A stretch of DNA of 60,298 nucleotides from Bradyrhizobium sp. (GTDB lineage: Bacteria; Pseudomonadota; Alphaproteobacteria; Rhizobiales; Xanthobacteraceae). The number at the start of each line of letters is the position of its first letter. Positions within the stretch are counted from its first letter, which is position 1. The translations under genes were made by a program, and so were the position numbers. The stretch spans positions 1 through 60,298 of the forward strand of contig NZ_JAFATE010000399.1 in NCBI RefSeq assembly GCF_019244115.1, read 5' to 3'. Below are positions 17,199-25,711 of this stretch, one piece after another. The notes under the pieces were generated by a model. That model did not search any database and was not told the DNA's origin. It saw only the letters and a list, made by a program, of their open reading frames with translations.

Positions 17199-17393
17199 AT
17201 GGTGCTAGCTCTGGGTCCAAGATGGAGGACGCTTCCTAGTTCGCTTGCGATTGCCATCTGGGTCACTGGCTCGTGCTGGGCCGTGGCAGTCATCGCGTAT
17301 TTTCTGGACGTCGAAACGAAAGTGCTGGCGCCGATCGTTGCCATTGGCGTCGCGACTGGGATAGTCGAATGGTTGCTGAGGAGAGAAAAATGA
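17199..17393 (+). CDS. Small membrane protein, unknown
   Basis: 64 residues with hydrophobic segments at ~15-37 and ~43-58 (SLAIAIWVTGSCWAVAVIAY). The open frame upstream continues with more hydrophobic residues (SAAFCAGIIFLAMVLAL), so the natural start may be an earlier non-ATG codon or the 5' end may be lost. It ends just before the decayed repeat of the 16224 gene. Confidence 0.4.
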   Translation: MVLALGPRWRTLPSSLAIAIWVTGSCWAVAVIAYFLDVETKVLAPIVAIGVATGIVEWLLRREK

Positions 17394-17422
17394 AGCTTGC
17401 TCTACTGGCGTGGCCTGTTGTC

Positions 17423-17712
17423 TGACGTGCGACGGCAGCCGAAGGCACTGGCTGGCGATCTTGAGGGACCACTGGATCGCATTCCGTTCGATCGGGCTTT
17501 GCGGGGACATATCGATCTGTTCGAGGAGTTGCGGCGCGAAGGGTACTCCTGGTCACGACTGGCAAGGGCCGGTGAAACAACCGCGCCCAGGGCGCGGAAG
17601 ACGGCTGCCGTCAAAACCGGCCGGCGTGCAGAAACCAGACCAGCCCACGGCCGTGTCACGCTCAATTCAGGCCAAGCTTTCGCGCGTGGCGAAGTTGCGC
17701 GGCGGTTAGGCT
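17423..17712 (+). pseudogene. Decayed duplicate of the 16224 gene
   Basis: The first ~145 bp repeat 16234-16380 at high identity, then ~175 bp are missing, and the copy resumes with the segment equivalent to 16557-16720. One extra A in the CAAAACC run (near 17620) shifts the frame. The start is replaced by unrelated sequence. The shift fuses the remnant in frame to the next gene, so a naive call gives a false 540-residue protein from 17397. Confidence 0.75.
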
Positions 17713-17834
17713 CGCCGTCGCGGCTCACAGGAACGTTACCAGCCGGATATTCAGAATCCATCTTCTTCCCGATGAGCTTGTTAGCCTCGCGGCTCAAGGA
17801 ACGCCTTGCGGCGCCGATGACAAGGGAAACAGGC

Positions 17835-19019
17835 ATGGCGGCGGAGCTGCCGAATTCGGATATCGAAAGGAACAAGCTGCGCAAGCTGTTGCTTTCGGAC
17901 ACGCCTTTTCAGGGGTATCTCGACTTCAGCCGACCGATCGTCGCGGTCAGCGGGGAGGCCATACGCAAGGGAAGGGCCGCTTATCCGCCGCAGGTTCCGC
18001 TGCAGATAAAGCTGGCGGCCGGCTGGCCGGCTCAGAGTCTGCAAGGGATGATTGTCGATAGCCTCGACGATCCGCTCGCGATTCAGGCGACGCCGGAGGA
18101 ACGGGAGCGGTTCGACCGGGGCGAGCCGCTGCTCGTTCGAGCAAATATGGTCGGCATGCGGCCTGAGCGGTCAAGCGGCGGGCAGGTCACCGACGATATC
18201 GAGAAGCAGATCAACGACGCCTTCGCGGTCAGCGTCTTCGTGATCTTCGAGCGCCTTCGGCATCTTGTGCCGCTGCGCGATGGAAGAAATGTCCGCAACT
18301 GGGCGGATCAGGAGGCGGCGCAGAACTTCATCTTCGACAAGGAGTTACTGCCGCTTCCCTGGCCCGAGCGCGACCAGCGCACGACCGGGAAGCGCCGCCG
18401 TCGCCTCATTGATACGGCCTGGCGCAATGGTCAGCGCCAGAAACTCCTGCGATGCCTGTACCCGAGCAGCACGGTCCGCCGGGAGATCGCGGTCTGGGCG
18501 GAGGGCTTTCGCAACCAACGCAAGGACGCGGTCGGGGAGGAAATACGCTTCCAGAAGACGCAATTTGTCGCGCTCAACATGTGCCGCGAGCGGGCGCGGG
18601 AATTTCGCCGCATCGAGAACAAAATCAGCAAGAGCATGCGGCAGGGCCCGGATGCGGAGGAGGTTCTCGATCTGGAGCAGGCGGAGGTTGCCGCAGGTTT
18701 CAACCACCCGATCGATGCCGGGGTGGTCTTTCCGGCTGTCTATGCCGGGAATTTCGACCCAAAGCTGATGTTCCATCGGCTGGCGAGTTTGAAGGGCTTC
18801 GAATTCATCCGGGACATTGGGAGGATCGCTCGCAGGCAATCCGCAGCGTTGTCTCCTGCGCAGTTCATCGAACGGATCGAACGCAGCCGGCAGCATCTTA
18901 AAGAGCAGCCCGAGATGTTCAGCGAAAGTCGGCATCCCGAACTGATGAGCGGACGGGAATTCCTGCTTTACGCGTACAAGATTTGTGAAGATCAGTGCGC
19001 GGCGCACCTCGCGCGCTGA
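17835..19019 (+). CDS. Mobile-element protein, unknown (possible replication or transfer role)
   Basis: 394 residues, soluble, rich in Arg and Glu. Notable stretches are FERLRHLVPLRDGRNVRNWA, a basic run TGKRRRRLIDTAW, and a helical centre (ALNMCRERAREFRRIENKIS). The ATG at 17835 is chosen because AAGGGA lies ~10 bases upstream and the preceding in-frame sequence is the decayed repeat; ATGs at 17772 and 17817 are alternatives without a ribosome site. It sits 96 bp before a ParA-like gene, the place where plasmids and integrative elements often keep a replication or partition protein, but I see no known initiator motif. Confidence 0.65.
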   Translation: MAAELPNSDIERNKLRKLLLSDTPFQGYLDFSRPIVAVSGEAIRKGRAAYPPQVPLQIKLAAGWPAQSLQGMIVDSLDDPLAIQATPEERERFDRGEPLLVRANMVGMRPERSSGGQVTDDIEKQINDAFAVSVFVIFERLRHLVPLRDGRNVRNWADQEAAQNFIFDKELLPLPWPERDQRTTGKRRRRLIDTAWRNGQRQKLLRCLYPSSTVRREIAVWAEGFRNQRKDAVGEEIRFQKTQFVALNMCRERAREFRRIENKISKSMRQGPDAEEVLDLEQAEVAAGFNHPIDAGVVFPAVYAGNFDPKLMFHRLASLKGFEFIRDIGRIARRQSAALSPAQFIERIERSRQHLKEQPEMFSESRHPELMSGREFLLYAYKICEDQCAAHLAR

Positions 19020-19115
19020 ACCTTTTTTCCGCAAAAAACTCAGAATCCATCCGGCCTGTTCGATTCCATGGCTTCGTCCTTGGCCCCGTGATCAAGCGGG
19101 AGGAAGGAAAGAGCC

Positions 19116-19931
19116 ATGACAGAGACCGACAAGAGGCGGAGGGCCATCGTTGTCGCCAACGAAAAAGGCGGGGTCGGCAAATCAACGCTGGCACTGGCAA
19201 TCACCGACAAACTGGCGATCGCGGGATATTCGCCGGTCGTTATTCAAATCGACCGTCAAAAGCGGTTGTCGGCCGCGCTGGGCCAGGAAGTCATTACCAT
19301 TGCCTCCGATCCCAAGGCGGCGCGTGCCGATCCCGGCAAGGAGCTGGCGCGGTTCAGCCCGGTGCTGGACGCCGTCACACGAGCGCACACGACCGCTCCG
19401 ATCCTTATCGACGTTGGTGCTGGCGAGGTTGGCCGGTTCTCCGAATGGGCTGCTCTGGTCGATCTGGACGAAGAATTTGGCGAATTTGGTTTCTATCCGG
19501 TCGTCTTCGTACCATTCACGGCCGAAGCAGAAGCGATGCGACAGGCGCATTGGACAGTCGAACGCCTGACGACGGCCATCCCTCGCGCGAACATCATCCT
19601 TGCCGAAAACCAGCGCGATGGCCGCATCGCCGATCTGCATCCGGCGTCCGCCGCCTGGCAGGAATGGAGCGACAAGCTCAAGAGTACGGCGCAGAGCAAT
19701 GCACTCATCACTATGGGCGCCATTCCTGGCGGCTCATGGCGGTATTTCGAGGCGGCCGGCTCCCGGTTCATCGATGTCGTGGACCTCGATACGCCGGCCG
19801 CCATGCAACTGAGCGGCCTGCGACGTGCGGAAGCCAAGATCGCACGTGGTGATGTTGCCCAATGGCTGGTGGCGCTATTCGCAGAACTTGACCGTGCCTT
19901 CAAGACGACGGAGACGGTCGATGAAGAGTGA
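19116..19931 (+). CDS. ParA/MinD-like ATPase
   Basis: 271 residues. The deviant Walker A motif KGGVGKS (~17-23) carries the signature lysine of the ParA/MinD family, followed by a switch-like VVIQIDRQ and ILIDVGAGEVG. Such ATPases move or anchor plasmid and integrative-element DNA, and RP4 TraL-type proteins have the same fold. AGGAAGGAAAGAG upstream of the ATG is a good ribosome site. The C-terminal end overlaps the next gene by 11 bp, which implies translational coupling. The partner centromere-binding protein is not obvious; the overlapping membrane protein may be the partner. Confidence 0.85.
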   Translation: MTETDKRRRAIVVANEKGGVGKSTLALAITDKLAIAGYSPVVIQIDRQKRLSAALGQEVITIASDPKAARADPGKELARFSPVLDAVTRAHTTAPILIDVGAGEVGRFSEWAALVDLDEEFGEFGFYPVVFVPFTAEAEAMRQAHWTVERLTTAIPRANIILAENQRDGRIADLHPASAAWQEWSDKLKSTAQSNALITMGAIPGGSWRYFEAAGSRFIDVVDLDTPAAMQLSGLRRAEAKIARGDVAQWLVALFAELDRAFKTTETVDEE

Positions 19932-20307
19932 GAGTTTCAGAGCAGCGGCGTCACGCGCCATCGACGAAGGCAGCCGCGAGCGGCGGGTAACCGCACAGCG
20001 GCTGGCCTCGCAATTCGAGACGGGCGCGGCCGAATTCGATCCGAGCGCGCTGGAGCGCCTTGGAGGAGAGGGCCTCGCGGCGTTCCTGTCAGGCCTCGGC
20101 AGTCGCAACCCGCTTCCGAACTGGCGAGAGCCCGAGCCTACTGCGCACGTTCAATCTTCCGCCGTTCCGGAAGCCGGACGGGATTACGGCTGGGCGCTTT
20201 TGCGAAGCCGCGAACCCAGGTGGTTCGTCCGAGCTGTCGTGCGTGGATGGGCCGCCGGTTTCTGCCTTGTCGTCATCGGCTCGATCCTTCTCAGAATCGT
20301 AGAGTAA
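19921..20307 (+). CDS. Conjugation-linked membrane protein, unknown
   Basis: 128 residues. The soluble helical N-terminal part (SRERRVTAQRLASQFETGA, then FDPSALERLGGEGLAAFLSG) is followed by a single C-terminal TM helix (~105-124, VRGWAAGFCLVVIGSILL). The ATG at 19921 lies inside the ParA-like gene, and the stop is 7 bp before the coupling protein. This three-gene string (ATPase, tail-anchored protein, coupling protein) suggests a role in presenting DNA to the coupling protein. No family recognised. Confidence 0.65.
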   Translation: MKSESFRAAASRAIDEGSRERRVTAQRLASQFETGAAEFDPSALERLGGEGLAAFLSGLGSRNPLPNWREPEPTAHVQSSAVPEAGRDYGWALLRSREPRWFVRAVVRGWAAGFCLVVIGSILLRIVE

Positions 20308-20314
20308 CCGGACA

Positions 20315-22060
20315 ATGACAAGCATCAAGGTCAAGAAGTCCCCAGGTCCCGCACTGGCAGCCGCGCTAGTCGTGGCATGCGGCGTCATGATCTCTGGCTT
20401 CTTCATCATCGCCCTTCTCGCCCCGTTTGAGAATTCGAACATCACCGCGGCTTATTTCTGGAGAACGGTCTGGTATGAAGGTTTCCTCCGCTACTGCGGA
20501 CCGGGGCCGTTGCAGGTCTTCGATCTCGATTGCCGTACAGCTAATCTCCGGGCCTGGTTGGCCTGGCCGCCGTTCTATCTCCGGCTCTGCCTATTTCTTG
20601 GCTGCTCGATGATCGCGGCAATTCTTGTGGCCATCTGGAGCTGGAAGCATACGTCGCCGAAGGAGACTGTCCGCACGATCCGGGGTCCGTGGCCGATATT
20701 CGGAGCGCAGGGCCGGGTCTCACTGCGCAAGGCCATTGCCGTGACCGGAGCTCCGCAACCGGATTCGCTCTGGCTTGCGCCCTACGTTCAGCTTACGCCC
20801 GTCGCAGAAGCCTCCAACATTCTCGTCGTCGGCGACCAAGGTTCGGGCAAGAGCGCCGTGATCCGTGGCTGGGCCGAACAGGTTCTGGTGCGCGGGGAGC
20901 GATCGATCATTCACGACGCCAAGGGCGACGTTCTTGCCTGCGCGCCGATTGACCAGATTCTTCTGGTGGCGCCTCATGACGCAAGAGGATGGACCTGGGA
21001 TATTGGCCGCGACGTAACCAACGCGCAAGGGGCTCGCGAGGTTGCGGAAAAGCTCGTGTCGTCGGGCTCAGAACTGGATTCGATGTGGTCCAATGGGGCC
21101 AAGGCCATCCTGTCGGGAGCCATCGAAGCGTTGCAACGGGCGCGCAAAACCGATTGGGGATGGGCCGATCTGTTTAAGTTCGTATTCCAGAGCCCGAAAG
21201 AGCTGCGTGCGGCTCTTGAGGCTGCACGTGCGCCAAGCGCCCACCTCATCGAACTCGACGACGAAGGCGTAGCCAACAGAACCACGCTGAGCCTGATACT
21301 GACGTTGTGGGTCGCGGCCCTGACGACGATCCGTCCGCTGGCGCAGGCGGAAGCCTCCAACAAGGAGCGCCGCTTCAGCGTCCGCGACTGGCTTTCCGAA
21401 CAGTCCGGCCTGCCCCGGACGATCATTCTTCAGCACAATGCGGAGTATCCTCTGCTCTCGACCGCGATCAGCGGGCTGCTTGTGGATGTCGTTTGCGGCA
21501 AGCTGCTCAGCCCTTCCATGCCGAAACGGGATCGTCCGTGGCTGCACCTGATCTTGGATGAGCTTCCCGTGCTGGGGCGTCTTGAACAGTTTCCCAAACT
21601 GCTCAATGTCGGCCGGGAAAAAGGAGCTGCTGCAATCGTGGCAACCCAGAACTGGGAACAAATCCTCAAGCTCTATCAGCAGCACGACGCGGCAACGCTC
21701 GAAGCGCGTTTCAAGATCAAGGTCGTGTGCAAACTCGGCATTTCCGAAACACGCGAACGCGTGGTCAGCAAATATGCAGGTCGCCGCACTATCGAAACGT
21801 GGGTTGCCGCCTCCAGGGACAAACCTGAGAAAATCCGCCACGAGAATGAAATCGACGTGATCGAGCCAAACTACCTGGACGATGAGCTTGGCGTGCGCAT
21901 CGTTGACGGTTTCGTTGTCGTTCGCGCTCTGGTTTTCGGTCTCGGCAATCCTGCCGTCGTCGAAACTCCGTTCACGCAATGGCGAAAACGGCGCGAAGCC
22001 TACAGGGACGCCGCCTGGGCGAAGACCGGCGCATTACGCGGTGCACCACACGTCGATTAG
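20315..22060 (+). CDS. Type IV coupling protein, TraD/TrwB type
   Basis: 581 residues: two N-terminal TM helices (~11-36 and ~86-108), then the hexameric RecA-like pump domain. Walker A is GDQGSGKS (173-180), and Walker B is HLILDELP (~411-418), followed by the conserved GRLEQFPKLLNVGREKGAA. It should link the MobF relaxase-DNA complex to a secretion channel at the inner membrane. MobF relaxases are known to pair with TrwB/TraD coupling proteins, which fits 27048-29801. No mating-pair genes are nearby, so the channel must come from a helper. A fragment of a second copy lies at 25378-25483. Confidence 0.92.
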   Translation: MTSIKVKKSPGPALAAALVVACGVMISGFFIIALLAPFENSNITAAYFWRTVWYEGFLRYCGPGPLQVFDLDCRTANLRAWLAWPPFYLRLCLFLGCSMIAAILVAIWSWKHTSPKETVRTIRGPWPIFGAQGRVSLRKAIAVTGAPQPDSLWLAPYVQLTPVAEASNILVVGDQGSGKSAVIRGWAEQVLVRGERSIIHDAKGDVLACAPIDQILLVAPHDARGWTWDIGRDVTNAQGAREVAEKLVSSGSELDSMWSNGAKAILSGAIEALQRARKTDWGWADLFKFVFQSPKELRAALEAARAPSAHLIELDDEGVANRTTLSLILTLWVAALTTIRPLAQAEASNKERRFSVRDWLSEQSGLPRTIILQHNAEYPLLSTAISGLLVDVVCGKLLSPSMPKRDRPWLHLILDELPVLGRLEQFPKLLNVGREKGAAAIVATQNWEQILKLYQQHDAATLEARFKIKVVCKLGISETRERVVSKYAGRRTIETWVAASRDKPEKIRHENEIDVIEPNYLDDELGVRIVDGFVVVRALVFGLGNPAVVETPFTQWRKRREAYRDAAWAKTGALRGAPHVD

Positions 22061-22070
22061 GCAGAGAGCG

Positions 22071-22140
22071 GATTATGCGGAGTGCCGTCCTGTGATGGCC
22101 TGGTTTTTCGCCGGTCTCGGCGTCTACGCTCCGCATAATC
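22071..22140. repeat. 12-bp perfect inverted repeat with 46-bp spacer
   Basis: GATTATGCGGAG (22071-22082) and its exact complement CTCCGCATAATC (22129-22140) start 10 bp after the coupling-protein stop and end 60 bp before the next gene. The wide spacer makes a simple terminator unlikely. Recombinase or relaxosome arms, or a bipartite operator, fit better. Confidence 0.6.
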
Positions 22141-22200
22141 CCGAACGTCTCTGGCCGTAGTGATGCATTCTCCGCCTTAAGCCGGGGGCGCCTTTGGTCT

Positions 22201-24681
22201 ATGCTGGCGCGCGAGATAAACGTAGGCGCGGGCTGCAAGCGGGTGATCGATAAGAATGATGCTTTGGAGGAGATTGCGCGCATCCGGCAGCGGTTGGCTG
22301 ACCTGGATGCCGAACGGATGGCGCTTGAGCGCAAGTTGGAGTCGCTTGAGCAAAAGCTGACATCCGGCAGCCAGGCGGTCGAAAGACCTTCTTTTTCCGA
22401 CGCCCCTGTTACCAACAACTCGCCATCAATCGAAAAAGTCGAGTTGTTCCGACGCTTGTTCGCCGGGCGTCCCGATGTTTTTCCGGTGCGCTGGGAAAAC
22501 AGAAAGGCCGGACGTTCAGGCTATTCGCCAGCCTGCTCCAACGAGTGGGTGAAGGGGGTTTGCGGCAAGCCGAAGGTGAAATGTGGAGAATGCCCGCATC
22601 AGGCATTCATCCCACTCTCCGGGGACATCATCGAAAAGCACCTGCGCGGAGGCCATACGCGCACCGGTGACTTTGTCGCCGGGGTTTATCCACTGCTGCA
22701 GGACGAGACATGCTGGTTCCTTGCCGCTGACTTCGACAAGGAAAGCTGGGCGGATGACGCCAGAGCCTTGCTCGGCACCTGTCATGCGAAGGGAATTGCC
22801 GCGGCCCTGGAGCGGTCGAGACCGGGGAATGGCGGGCATGTCTGGATATTCTTCTCCGAGCCGGTCCCGGCAAAAATCGCCAGGCAGATGGGCTCTGCCC
22901 TGATCACGGAGACGATGGAAAAACGTCCTGAGATCGGCTTCACATCCTATGATCGCTTCTTTCCCAATCAGGACACGATGCCCCTTGGGGGCTTTGGCAA
23001 CCTGATTGCACTACCGTTGCAAAGGAAAGCTCGTGAGATCGGCAACAGCATTTTTGTCGACAACAATCTGCGGCCTTACGACGACCAATGGGCGTATCTG
23101 TCGTCCCTGCCCAAATTGTCAGCTGACATGGTCTTCAGGATCGCGGACGAGGCGGAGCTATCGGGTCGGATTTTGGGCGTCCGCATGCCGGTGGACGACG
23201 AACATGCCGACGAACCGTGGAAGATGTCGCCGTCCCGCCGCGGTGCGCCGCGGCGTATTGAGGCCGCGATACCGCACAGCATCAGGATTGTGGTCGCCGA
23301 TCAGGTTTACATCGACCGGACAAAGCTGCCGCCAGCCCTGATTGCGCAGTTTATTCGTCTGGCGGCGTTCCAGAACCCGGAGTTCTATCGCGCCCAGGCC
23401 ATGCGATTGCCGACATTCAGCAAACCGCGGGTCGTCTCCTGCGCCGAGCTTTTTGCGCAGCATGTCGCCCTGCCTCGAGGTTGCCTCGAGGAAGCAATCG
23501 ATCTATTCAAAAGCCATGGCGCCGTTGCCGATCTGGAAGATCTGCGCGAAATCGGCACGGCGCTTCCCGCGAACGTGTCCTTCCAGGGCGAACTGCGACG
23601 GCCGCAGTTGGCGGCGTTCGATGCTCTCGCCGCCCACGACAACGGGGTGCTCGCCGCCACGACGGCCTTTGGCAAGACGGTTGTCGCAGCAGCCCTCATC
23701 GCGCACCGCGCCCGCAATGCGCTGATTCTCGTTCATCGCCGAGAACTGCTCACTCAATGGGTGGAGCGACTCGGTTCCTTTTTGAACATTGACCCGAAAC
23801 AGATCGGTATTGTTGGGGGCGGGAAAAGGAGGGCGACTGGCGTCATCGATGTGGCGCTGATCCAAAGCCTGGTGCGCAACGGAGAGGTTGCCGATATCGT
23901 CGCCGATTACGGCCATCTTATTGTCGACGAATGCCATCACCTGTCAGCAACAAGCTTCGAGCGTGTCGCTCGGCGGTCAAAGGCGCGATACGTCCTTGGT
24001 TTATCTGCGACTGTCGCCCGAAAGGACGGGCATCATCCCATCATCTTCATGCAATGCGGCCCCGTTCGCCATCGGGTGGATGCGAGGGTCCAAGCTACCG
24101 AGCGTGGCATTTGTCATCGTGCCCGCGACCGTTCGACGAGTTTTGAATTGCCGTCGTCCCTGGCTTCCGTCGAGCGCCCATCAATACCCGCGATCTATGC
24201 GGCACTAGCACAGGATAGTAGCCGAAATGACCTGATCTTCGATGATGTGCTAAAATCGCTGGAAGCCAAGCGTTCCCCCATCGTCCTGACGGAGCGAAAG
24301 GATCACCTCGATTATCTTCAGCAGAGGTTCTCGCCGTTCGTGAAAAATCTTGTTGTCCTGCGTGGCGGCATGTCCGCGACGGATCGCAAGCAGGCCAACG
24401 CGACATTGAATGTTGCTGACGATGACGAGCGCCTGATACTCGCGACAGGCCGCTACATCGGTGAAGGCTTCGATGATGCCCGGCTTGATACGTTGTTCCT
24501 GACGATGCCGATCGCCTGGAAGGGAACCCTGGCGCAGTATGTCGGTCGTCTGCATCGACAGCATGATGGTAAGAGAGACGTGCTGGTCGTCGACTACGTC
24601 GATAATGCAGTTCCCGTTCTGGCCCGGATGGCCGCGAAGCGACGCGTGGGCTATCGCGCGCTAGGCTACGTGATCGAGTAG
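22201..24681 (+). CDS. TOTE-type primase fused to SF2 helicase
   Basis: 826 residues. An N-terminal coiled coil (~20-57) is followed by a zinc-binding loop (Cys112, Cys121, Cys128, Cys131) in an archaeo-eukaryotic primase domain. The metal pair is D177-F-D179 and the sugar-binding motif is GGHVWIFF with His213. A DEAD/DEAH helicase follows: motif I TTAFGKT (~487-493), motif II DECH (577-580), SAT (~602), and motif VI GRLHRQH near the end. This primase-helicase order is that of the TOTE conflict-system family known from databases. It should prime or unwind DNA, either for the element's own replication or against competitors. I see no ribosome site at the ATG at 22201; the coiled coil argues for keeping it. 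A strong hairpin follows. Confidence 0.88.
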   Translation: MLAREINVGAGCKRVIDKNDALEEIARIRQRLADLDAERMALERKLESLEQKLTSGSQAVERPSFSDAPVTNNSPSIEKVELFRRLFAGRPDVFPVRWENRKAGRSGYSPACSNEWVKGVCGKPKVKCGECPHQAFIPLSGDIIEKHLRGGHTRTGDFVAGVYPLLQDETCWFLAADFDKESWADDARALLGTCHAKGIAAALERSRPGNGGHVWIFFSEPVPAKIARQMGSALITETMEKRPEIGFTSYDRFFPNQDTMPLGGFGNLIALPLQRKAREIGNSIFVDNNLRPYDDQWAYLSSLPKLSADMVFRIADEAELSGRILGVRMPVDDEHADEPWKMSPSRRGAPRRIEAAIPHSIRIVVADQVYIDRTKLPPALIAQFIRLAAFQNPEFYRAQAMRLPTFSKPRVVSCAELFAQHVALPRGCLEEAIDLFKSHGAVADLEDLREIGTALPANVSFQGELRRPQLAAFDALAAHDNGVLAATTAFGKTVVAAALIAHRARNALILVHRRELLTQWVERLGSFLNIDPKQIGIVGGGKRRATGVIDVALIQSLVRNGEVADIVADYGHLIVDECHHLSATSFERVARRSKARYVLGLSATVARKDGHHPIIFMQCGPVRHRVDARVQATERGICHRARDRSTSFELPSSLASVERPSIPAIYAALAQDSSRNDLIFDDVLKSLEAKRSPIVLTERKDHLDYLQQRFSPFVKNLVVLRGGMSATDRKQANATLNVADDDERLILATGRYIGEGFDDARLDTLFLTMPIAWKGTLAQYVGRLHRQHDGKRDVLVVDYVDNAVPVLARMAAKRRVGYRALGYVIE

Positions 24682-24682
24682 T

Positions 24683-24709
24683 GGGCGCTCCGCCGTGAGC
24701 GGAGCGCCC
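24683..24709. terminator. Bidirectional hairpin terminator
   Basis: Perfect 11-bp stem GGGCGCTCCGC / GCGGAGCGCCC with a 5-base loop, starting one base after the helicase stop and ending 8 bp before the convergent DUF736 stop. There is no T-run, but the position between two convergent genes and the stem strength support termination. Confidence 0.75.
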
Positions 24710-24717
24710 GTGGTCGG

Positions 24718-25017
24718 TCATCGCGACCAGATCAGCTTGTGCTCGCCCTTGTCGCCCTGGACGAGGGATGCGTAGACCGGCGCGTTGAAGGACGGATCGT
24801 CGATCTTGAGCGAGAGGTACTCGGCGCCCGTCTCGCGAGCGGTCCTGGTCCAGCCGGCGCCGAATTCCACACCGTTGGCGGTGACGCGATAGTCGGGCGC
24901 CTTGTCGTTGTCGCGGGTGCAGGGCTTGATGGTGGCCTTGACGTTGAGGGTGAGGGTCTTGATCGTCCCGGCGTAAGCGCCGTTTTCGTCGCGGGTGAAG
25001 GTGCCGATCTGAGCCAT
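24718..25017 (-). CDS. DUF736 family protein
   Basis: 99 residues: MAQIGTFTRDENGAYAGTI, then KPCTRDNDKAPDYRV and EYLSLKIDDPSFNAPVYASL, the hallmark blocks of DUF736. These are short beta-rich single-domain proteins found almost only on rhizobial and other alphaproteobacterial plasmids and integrative elements. The ATG at 25017 has AGGAGAGACGAC before it. The role is unknown; single-stranded DNA handling has been proposed only by context. It is convergent with the TOTE-type gene. Confidence 0.92.
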   Translation of the reverse strand: MAQIGTFTRDENGAYAGTIKTLTLNVKATIKPCTRDNDKAPDYRVTANGVEFGAGWTRTARETGAEYLSLKIDDPSFNAPVYASLVQGDKGEHKLIWSR

Positions 25018-25711
25018 TGTCGTCTCTCCTGAGTTGTCCGAAGCCGCCCGATGCGGACTCGATGGCCGTCGAGAGGCGACGGACCGGGCGTCTGCATCCG
25101 AAGGACCGCAGCGTCAGTGGAGGACGGCGGCAGCCGAGCTTGTTGCTGCGCGAGGAATGCGGCGCGGCCGCAGGGGAAGAAGGTCGGCGGAGCCGTTGCG
25201 GGCCAAGGCCGGGCCGGCGCCAGACCCGCCGAAATGAGAGGCCGTATCGGAGGCTTCGCCGGCACCGTCAGCAGAGACGCTGGCGGTCGGCGCCTCTTCA
25301 TCGCGTTCGGCGCTGGCGGCACGTCAGCCCTCCGCTGTCACGGCCACCATGGCGTGGCGCGACCGGGCGATGATGAACTGGTTTTCGGCCTCGGTATTCC
25401 CGTCATGGTCGAAGTGCCATTCACGCAATGGCGTAAACGGCGCGAAGCCTACTGGGACGCCGCCTGAGCGAAGACCAGCGCATAAGGAAGAACGAACGAT
25501 CAAGCGAGTGCCGCACAATGTGGCGCTGACTTTGTCCTGTCCGGTCAGGGTGATGCTATTTTGGCAGCCGTGTTGTTCGAGCCGGCGGAGCCCGGCGAGC
25601 GGCTTTTTTTACCCAGCACCTTCTTCGCCGGGCCGCGTGCGGACCGGCGAGAATTTTTCGGCACGGGGGGCGAAAGCCGAGAAGCCTTGTCCGGGTCCCC
25701 GGCATTGCCGG
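25018..25711. other. 694-bp stretch between DUF736 and DUF932 genes
   Basis: No intact gene. Very GC-rich open frames on both strands are codon-bias shadows. The only recognisable item is the coupling-protein remnant at 25378-25483. The promoter of the DUF736 gene must lie at its left end. Confidence 0.6.
25378..25483 (+). pseudogene. C-terminal remnant of a second coupling protein
   Basis: DNA and protein match the end of the coupling gene at 20315-22060: LVFGLGIPVMVEVPFTQWRK here against LVFGLGNPAVVETPFTQWRK there. At 25465 the Trp codon TGG has become TGA, and DNA similarity continues ~16 bp beyond it. Everything upstream of the last ~30 codons is gone. Confidence 0.85.

Noticed and set aside
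17397..17834. N-terminal 146 residues of an apparent 540-residue protein
   Set aside because: The sequence is a frameshifted copy of the 16224 gene; the real gene most likely starts at 17835 with its own AAGGGA.
25051..25467. 138-residue plus-strand frame ending in the coupling-protein remnant
   Set aside because: Only the last ~30 codons are related to a real protein; the rest is GC-rich shadow with no homologous look.
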